Assembly: GCF_947242115.1 (NCBI RefSeq)
Contig: NC_074726.1
Coordinates: forward strand, 6,689,951-6,753,950
Length of the DNA: 64,000 bases
Source: Biomphalaria glabrata
Lineage: Eukaryota; Mollusca; Gastropoda; Planorbidae
Direction of reading: 5' to 3'
Of this stretch, positions 11,701-20,700 are shown piece by piece; position 1 is the stretch's first letter, and every line of letters starts with the position of its first letter. Below the pieces are notes generated by a model that did not search any database, was not told the origin of the DNA, and saw nothing but the letters and a program-made list of their open reading frames with translations. The translations under genes were made by a program, and so were the position numbers.

Positions 11701-14700
11701 CAGATTACCTCTAAAATTTCAACAAAGCTAGTCCTGGTAAGACTGTTACATGCCACTAATTACCTCTAAAATTTCAACAAAGCTAGTCCTGGTAAGACTA
11801 TCACGTACCACGGATTACCTCTAAAATTTCAACAAAGCTAGTCCTGGTAAGACTGTTACATGCACTGATTACCTCTAAAATTTCAACAAAGCTAGTCCTG
11901 GTACAACTTACATACCACTGATTACCTCTAAAATTTCAACAAAGCTAGTCCTGGTACAACTTACATACCACTGATTACCTCTAAAATTTCAACAAAGCTA
12001 GTCCTGGTAAGACTGTCACAAACCACTGATTACCTCTAAAATTTCAACAAAGCTAGTCCTGGTAAGACTGTCACAAACCACTGATTACCTCTAAAATTTC
12101 AACAAAGCTAGTCCTGGTAAGACTGTCACAAACCACTGATTACCTCTAAAATTTCAACAAAGCTAGTCCTGGTAAGACTGTCACATACCACAGATTACCT
12201 CTAAAATTTCAACAAAGCTAGTCCTGGTAAGACTGTCACAAACCACTGATTACCTCTAAAATTTCAACAAAGCTAGTCCTGGTAAGACTGTTACATACCA
12301 CTGATTACCTCTCAAAATATCATCAAAGCTAGTCCTGGTAAGACTGTCACATACCACAGATTACCTCTAAAATTTCAACAAAGCTAGTCCTGGTAAGACT
12401 GTTACATGCCACTGATTACCTCTAAAATTTCAACAAAGCTAGTCCTGGTAAGACTGTTACATACCACTGATTACCTCTAAAATTTCAACAAAGCTAGTCC
12501 TGGTAAGACTGTTACATACCACGGATTACCTCTAAAATTTCAACAAAGCTAGTCCTGGTAAGACTGTTACATGCCACTTATTACCTCTAAAATTTCAACA
12601 AAGCTAGTCCTGGTAAGACTGTCACATACCACGGATTACCTCTAAAATTTCAACAAAGCTAGTCCTGGTAAGACTGTTACATGCCACTGATTACCTCTAA
12701 AATTTCAACAAAGCTAGTCCTGGTAAGACTGTTACATACCACTGATTACCTCTAAAATTTCAACAAAGCTAGTCCTGGTAAGACTGTCACAAACCACTGA
12801 TTACCTCTAAAATTTCAACAAAGCTAGTCCTGGTACAACTTACATACCACTGATTACCTCTAAAATTTCAACAAAGCTAGTCCTGGTAAGACTGTCACAT
12901 ACCACAGATTACCTCTAAAATTTCAACAAAGCTAGTCCTGGTAAGACTGTTACATACCACTGATTACCTCTAAAATTTCAACAAAGCTAGTCCTGGTAAG
13001 ACTGTTACATACCACTGATTACCTCTAAAATTTCAACAAAGCTAGTCCTGGTAAGACTGTTACATACCACTGATTACCTCTAAAATTTCAACAAAGCTAG
13101 TCCTGGTAAGACTGTTACATACCACTGATTACCTCTAAAATTTCAACAAAGCTAATCCTGGTAAGACTGTTACATACCACTGAGAGATCAGACCATTACC
13201 TCTCACTACTGACAAGATATGTGGGTTTCAAAGTTGAGATATGTAATAATTAAAGTTTGTTTCTGGACTTTCTAGTGGATTTTTGTTCTCACATTTCATA
13301 TTATAAAATAAACACGACTAGGACTCAATATATAGGACTAGGGCTCAATATATAGGACTAAGGCTCAATATATAGGACTAGGGCTCAATATATAGAACTA
13401 GGGCTCAATATATAGGACTGGGGCTCAATATATAGGACTGGGGCTCAATATATAGGACTGGGGCTCAATATATAGGACTAGGGCTCAATATATAGAACTA
13501 GGGCTCAATATATAGAACTAGGGCTCAATATATAGAACTAGGGCTCAATATATAGAACTAGGGCTGAATGTATAGATCTAGGGCTCAATATATAGGACTA
13601 GGGCTCAATATATAGGACTAGTGCTCAATATATTTAGACACAAATATTTTAATAGGATGTGACTCCTAAGTTGGGGGCTTTCTACTTAGTTTGTGTTTTT
13701 TATTTTATCATATTGTTGAGTGAAATATATATATTTTAAAGTTGTTGTTTTTTTAACACAATGGCAGGCGTGGAGATCCAATGTATTGGACACTTCAAGC
13801 TACTGTTTGCATTCCTACGTATGGATCAGTTCACTAGATTACAACAGTTCACTATCGAAGTAAGCCTTAAATTAGACATAGACAAACTTATTTCATTGTC
13901 AAACTTTGGTATGATTCAACTTGTGTAGTAATTATTGTTTTGAGTATTTATGTACACCTTTTAAACAATCATTTAAATCACTGTTCAGATGCCATTAGGC
14001 ATGGTGTTAGGTAGGTGAAGTGCTTGGCTGAGCAGTTCGGGATCCAATTCTGGTGGAGGCTGGAATTTTATATAATATTATCTCTATAAGTAATCAGATG
14101 TTGTCTTGTCCACCCAGCTTTTGTGGATACATGTCAATGGTTCAATCAATGTAATTGGTTGGTATGCTTTCCACATTACTAAAAAAAAAATAAGCTCTTC
14201 AAACACTAGAATATCGTGAAGCTGCAAGTCTCAAATGGACTTTGACTTTATTTTTTTAACATCAAAGTACAAAATAATCTATTTGTATCTGACAATTTCA
14301 AAGTTATTGGTAGATGCTGTGTTCCTCTTTTAAGAGTTGATCTATTTTTATTATTATCACTCTCAATTAAACATCAAGACATTGAGATTTGTTAAACTAT
14401 ACAATTAAGTTTTGGTTAAAGATTAATCCACAGAATAACAAAATAAATCTAAATGTTGAAACAAATTGTAAATCGCAGCAATAAATGCAATATTAATATA
14501 GTGAATAGTAGTACAAATAACAGACAATTATGAACCTTAACGGATTTTTTAAAAAACTTGAACTGACCCCCATTGGTCATCTTGGTTGTCCTTTCACTGT
14601 AATTTAAGAAGACCTTTGCAGAACCCACCTTAACTCTTGACCCTTTGAATGTCCTATAACACCAGCCAGTTGGATTTACTTAGGTATAGATTTGTTTTAA

Positions 14701-17700
14701 TTTTAGCTTTATTCTTTAGTACTCTAGAAGACACAATTTGTTTTCCTGTACACATACTTTGTAAAAATCTGCCTCTGGACCAAAGTCACAGTTCAGATTG
14801 AGATTAAATATTATTTATCTTTAACAAACAATGAATTGTTAAAACCTTAGTTTGGGAAATAAATGGATTATTATATTTCAACAGTTTTTATCCTCTTGAT
14901 ACAAGATATACAAGATCTACATTTACCTTATTGTTATACATCTATAAATCATACAAAGATTTTAAACTTGCTGGTTTGTCATATAACATTAAAAAATAAT
15001 GTTGATAGCTTGGTTTTTTTCTTTTATGTTTGCAAGATCATGAAAGAGATATGTGTCATTATTGTGTTATTGTTTAGGTCATAAACTGTGTGACTGCTAA
15101 CCAAGAATGTGTCAAAGACATCGCCGCAGCGGAAGTTTTGGGATACTTACTCTTCTCTTTACAAAGTGTTTCATCATGTAAGTGCTTACATTGACAGCAG
15201 CATTAGTTGTTGTCATCAAATCTGATGTTGATTATGAATCATAAATGTAACGCAAAAGTTATAGTATCATCTGTTTTTGTAAGTTAGTCTGTTAATGTCA
15301 AGATTGATTATGTTTTCTAGGATTTAATTAAATAATTAATGTATGCACTACGTCACATTCTAGGTCGCCTGCTCAGTTTAGACAGCCTGTTTGCCCTCAT
15401 GTCAAATACAAAGATTGTTAAAGAAGCCATGTCTAAAGGTAGAGTGTTCTACAATACTTACTTTGCTATGCTACATGGTACCATTCTAATGATTTGGTAG
15501 TGAACCTTAAAGGGAAACTTCGATGGTTTTTCAAATTTGATTTATTGAGATATTTGAATTCTGCCTAAAAAGTTGTAATAGTAAACATTTTACCATTTTT
15601 TATTTAAATGCTTAGAAACATTTATATTTAATAAATTAGACAGTAAATTCTTGACATCTCCAAAAAAAAAGGGGTTCTTTGAGATTTTGTTTTTAGGTTA
15701 GGTATACATCACTTCCATCAACAGTACTGAAAAGGAAACTAGATTTAAACCAATCGTATCGCTTCATTCTTACATGCTCTTGAGCTTAGTGACGGCCTAT
15801 TCCAGAGCTATGGTACAGTTATATATACATGTATAGGTAGATCTAAAGGCATTAGGATAAGCAAGTAAAGTAAAAAAGTAACATTTTTATCTAAGCCTCT
15901 CCCTTTCCCAAGAAGTAAATAGATCGTGTGTCTGACTGATTCGAACAAACTGGTTAGTGTAAGGCTAGTCGAGACTACATGTAGTCAGTCATGACAAGAC
16001 AACCAAGCGATAGTGTTTGTTGTGTGTTGAGTGGTCAGGTGAGAAAATACACACTGCCGTGGTTAGTCAAGCATGTAAATCTACTTTTAAATTGCATTTT
16101 TTCTTTGCTTATAAGATCCTAGATCTAACTGCATAGACAAAGATATATTTCTTTTACGAGAATGTTAACTTTTCTGTATAGTCGTCCGTTATACAAAAAG
16201 TCAATAGATTAAATTAGTAGGCTAGTGTGACGTCACATTGAGACCCAGTGAATGTCTGACTGTTTTGGATGTGCAGGAAAATTACGTCAGAAAAACATCA
16301 ATTACTAAGTTATTATTGCAAATAAAAAAAAAAGAATCATATATTCATTATCTGTAAATCAAAACACATATTATATCAAAAATTGTTAAAACCATCGGAG
16401 TTTCCCTTTAAGCAAATTTGGGAAATCAGTCTCTACTTCTGCAGGATTGCCCATTCTAAAGAAACATAATCTCTTCTATGAATTAGTCTTCTCAGCTCTA
16501 GTAAATTCCTGCTACCTGTCTGGTTAGGATTTCAAGCTTTTTTGGGACATTTCTTCAGGAATGAAGATTATTGCGTCCCTGACCAAACCTGTAGGGTGGA
16601 ATGTGAACTCTGGACTAGCGTGATGACAGTCAAAAGCACATGTCATGCAGCCAGGCAGCAGCCTTTGTATCACCTCATCCTGGACCATGATCACAGATTG
16701 AAATAATTTGGAGAAAACATCGACTTTCTAAAGAAAAAAAAGAAAGAAAATCTGAACCAGTGAATGGGTTAAGGACATATTTTTTACTGCCATGATTGTA
16801 AACCTTAAAAATGTATGGAGATTGCATTAATTATATCAAATGGAACAATGGTTGACTTCCTGGTTGTGGTATGCATCCTTCACTGTCATCACATTGGTAC
16901 AGGTTCAAATCCTGCCTACAACAATCTCTTGGCATCTTGTAGGAGGTTAGAGCTCAGATGTAATTATTTTCATTTCTGAACAAATGTTTGAAATTAACAA
17001 TTCACTTCTCAGAGATGCGATTGCATTCAAATGTACACAAATGTGAGGGGGGGGAATGAACCTATTGGCAATTTTGCTTACTTTTTAATCAATATTTATA
17101 AAGTAAAATATCTTTTCCTTGAAACCAAATCCAAATAAATGTAAAAGTATTTTTTGTACTTAATTTTCTTTCATAAAATGTTTGAAACTGCATGTTTCAT
17201 TTTGACTTCCGTACCATTCTATGGGCCATATACCTCTAAGAATTACATCCAAACAAAAGGTTACGAACAACATATCCAAATACAATAGATACTCTCTTCC
17301 AAATCTCAGCTAAACATAAACATTTTAATCAGCTAATCAGTCAGTTGGTGGCTTTGAAGTTGTTATTATCCTACATGTTTTGTGTTGACTATCTCAGGTT
17401 GCCTGATTTACCTACTGGATCTCTTTTGCAACTCCACTAACCCTGTGGTCAGAGAGAAGACAGCTGAGCTCTTTGCCAAGATGTTGTCCGACAAGCTGGT
17501 GGGACCTAAAGTACGAATTTTGCTCAATAAATTTTTGCCTCCAATTTTCATGGATGCCATGAGAGACTCAGCCGAGGCTTCTGTACATATGTTTGAAGGT
17601 AAAAGTTTATTAGATATTGCACAAATATTCTTGTCTATACTTCTATATTACTTTTTTAGCATCGTGCCTTGTTTTAATTGTAATAAATGAATTTCATAAC

Positions 17701-20700
17701 ACAGTAGCATATTCAAAATTAACACAGTCAAATCCTGTTAATCAGATCAGACCAAATACTAAAGTACTGAAATGAATCTTATTATATAGTCAAATCTGGT
17801 TATCTGGCCTGCCTGTTATTATTACTGAAACGATTGAGTATCTACGTGGTCCTATTAACAGGATTCAACTGTATAGATATTGCCTAAGCATTCTCCCAAC
17901 CATGAATCTTTTTCTAGGTACTCATGAAAATCCTGAGTTGATATGGAATGATGAGGCTAGAGAAAAAGTGTGTAGCACGGTGAATAAACTGAGAGAAAAG
18001 TAAGTACTGATGTGAGTTTCTAGCTGTAGGTTAGGTTTCAGCCAGGGATTGGTTTGTTGGTTAACTTAGGCCACCCTATTCATCTACTTCTAATAGAGGA
18101 GATCATTTGGATAAAAAGATTGGGCAAGGAGGCTCAGATTTAATTCCCAACTCAAGCTAAGATTGTTTTTGCTGTATACCTTAAGGCAGCAGATTACCCC
18201 TCCCCCCAGGTCCACTAAAGAGATTGGACCATAGAGCACTGAGCAAGTTATAGCATAAAAGATGCGCTATACATAAGCAATTTAAAAAAAAAATCCTTCT
18301 TTCCCAAATGTAAAAACAAACATTAAGTTTTTTTTTGCAATCTCTGAATACATGATTTGATATTAATGAATTATTTCTTATCAAAATATGATAAGCTTAT
18401 ATAAATATATAGTATGATGTGCTATCAGTGTATGAAGTAGAGCAAATATACAAATATGATATATATGCCCAATTATAAGGTTTAAGTTAATGGTGTCCTA
18501 AATCTATATACTCACTGACTTGACAGGCAGACATTTTTCTTTATTATTCGCATTATCCAAAGTTTTGTTTCTAGTGACACTATTTTACACTTCTTTGAAA
18601 TACTTGACTTCCAAATAATATTTTTCCTCTAACCCAGGCACTGTCAGGCTCAAAAGGAGGATGCCAATGCCAAGTGGAACATGCAGGAGGACTTTGAGGT
18701 GGTCTATTCTGACGTCCAGGGAGAGATGGTGGTGGGCGGAGTTTTCTTGCGCCTGTTTATTGCCAACCCAGCATGGGTCCTCAGGCGGCCCAAGGAATTT
18801 TTAACAGAGCTTTTGGAAAACTGGACCAAAGTGACCCAGGCTGGCAACTGTAATGTAAGCCCTTTCTTAGAAATATAATTCATTTCTGATATAGCCTTAT
18901 TCATATCCATTTGATATGCATCGCATGCTAAGATTTGCCATGTAGTGTAGTATCATAATGTAAAAAAAAAATGAAAATACATTAAAATGAAATAGGCTGA
19001 AATAGGATTTCTGCAGAAGTATTAACAGCCTTAGAGTGGCAAGGCCCCAGTATCAATCCTCTTTGATGAGGGCCAACATTGTAGTTAAACAAAATACAAC
19101 AATAGAGTCATTACATAAGACATTCATTCTAAATAGAACATTTTGAGTTACAGTTAGCTATCTTCTTTCTTCAAATTATGAGTTCTGTTAAGGTAAAATT
19201 GTACATTATAATGCCTCTTACACCAAATTGATTTCTTAAATATCTAATAATTAGCAATATTTGGCCTTTATTTTTTAATACTACAAGGAATTGATGCAAT
19301 TTTATATAAAAAAAAATTGTTGTTTACAATAAAGGTTTTCTCTGATTAGTTTTACAGATATTTAGATTGAATGTTTTTTTTAAATCAGTTTTGGGAAATG
19401 GTTGATTCAGTTTTTGTTATGCTACTGCAACTTATTATAACATTGAAAATATTAATCTACACATTTCCATGGACAAATCCGGTATTCTTTTATTGGGCCA
19501 CACAGAACTGTTTTCCCCTCACATATATTTTAGGGCCATACTAATTTGCTTCTTGTGTTGTCTAAAGAGTTGAATATGTTTCAATGAAGCCTACACATTT
19601 TTTTTTACTGAAGATAAATTTAATAACAGCTTGGCTCTGTGTTGTGTTTTAATGTAATAGCAGCACCAGAAAACCAGGGAGAAGTAGCTAGAAAACAAGA
19701 TTTACTAAAAGAACTTCAAACTAATGCTCTTTAACCTCTCCTAGGCCAATACTAGAAATAAGTCATCAGGTCAAGAAAACATATAAACAGATGAAAATAT
19801 ACAAAGTGTAATAATATTTTTCTGAAGGTAATAATCCCAGTTCCTAAGAGTAACACCTTGACTAGAATTGGTACATGTTGAAAGGCTTGAGGATGACAAA
19901 CCAAAACTATAAATAAGCAATATTATATTCAACAGTAAACCTCAACCATAGTCAAAAACATCGAATAAAATGCTCAGAGAGACTCAAACCCTAACCCTAA
20001 ACCAGTTTCTTGCTCCATATTGTAGAACTTAATTTAAGCATTGAACAGACTTCTGAATCAGTGAAGAATGACAGTGAGAAAGTATAAACTAAATCAGAAA
20101 TTAACATAAACTGCTAGATTAAAACATTGATATACATAGGCTGAAAATGTTATTTTAAAACTTTTATGAGATTGTAAAATGACCCTTGAACCCAAGAAGC
20201 CTTAAGAAGTACATTTAAACCAAAATTAAAAAAATGAAACCTTCACAATTTTAGCAGTTAACTTATACATAAACTGATATGATATATGATTAAAAAAATG
20301 ACTTTATTTCAGGAATGTCTACCTTTTCTTTACTGTTACCCTAATTCTTTACTAACTTTAATTGTAAAACCCTAATCCTCGCCCTTAACCCAAGCACTAA
20401 TCTTAACTCAGTCTTAAGTTCTAAATTCAGTGCCAATCACAGGTTGTTAAGAGAATCTGAATTAAAGTTTCACTCTGATATTCAAATCCTAGCCCAACTT
20501 GACAAAACTTTACTTCTAACTTAATCCATAGCATAAACTTCAAACCAAACACTGTTGTTGTTTTTTTAATAAATCAGCAATCCATTGACCAAAATCATCT
20601 GAACGCTTCATACTCCAGTACATTCATGTTACCATTTGAAGCTTTGAAATGTGATTTTGTAATCAATAAGATCAATTAATATTAACTATGGACATACAAT

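Noticed and set aside
4997-13184. CRISPR-like array
   Set aside because: Units are 55-bp head-to-tail copies with no unique spacers, inside a eukaryotic intron and derived from the neighbouring exon.
19986-20005. Interstitial telomere repeat
   Set aside because: Only two CCCTAA units; expected by chance in a window of this size and composition.
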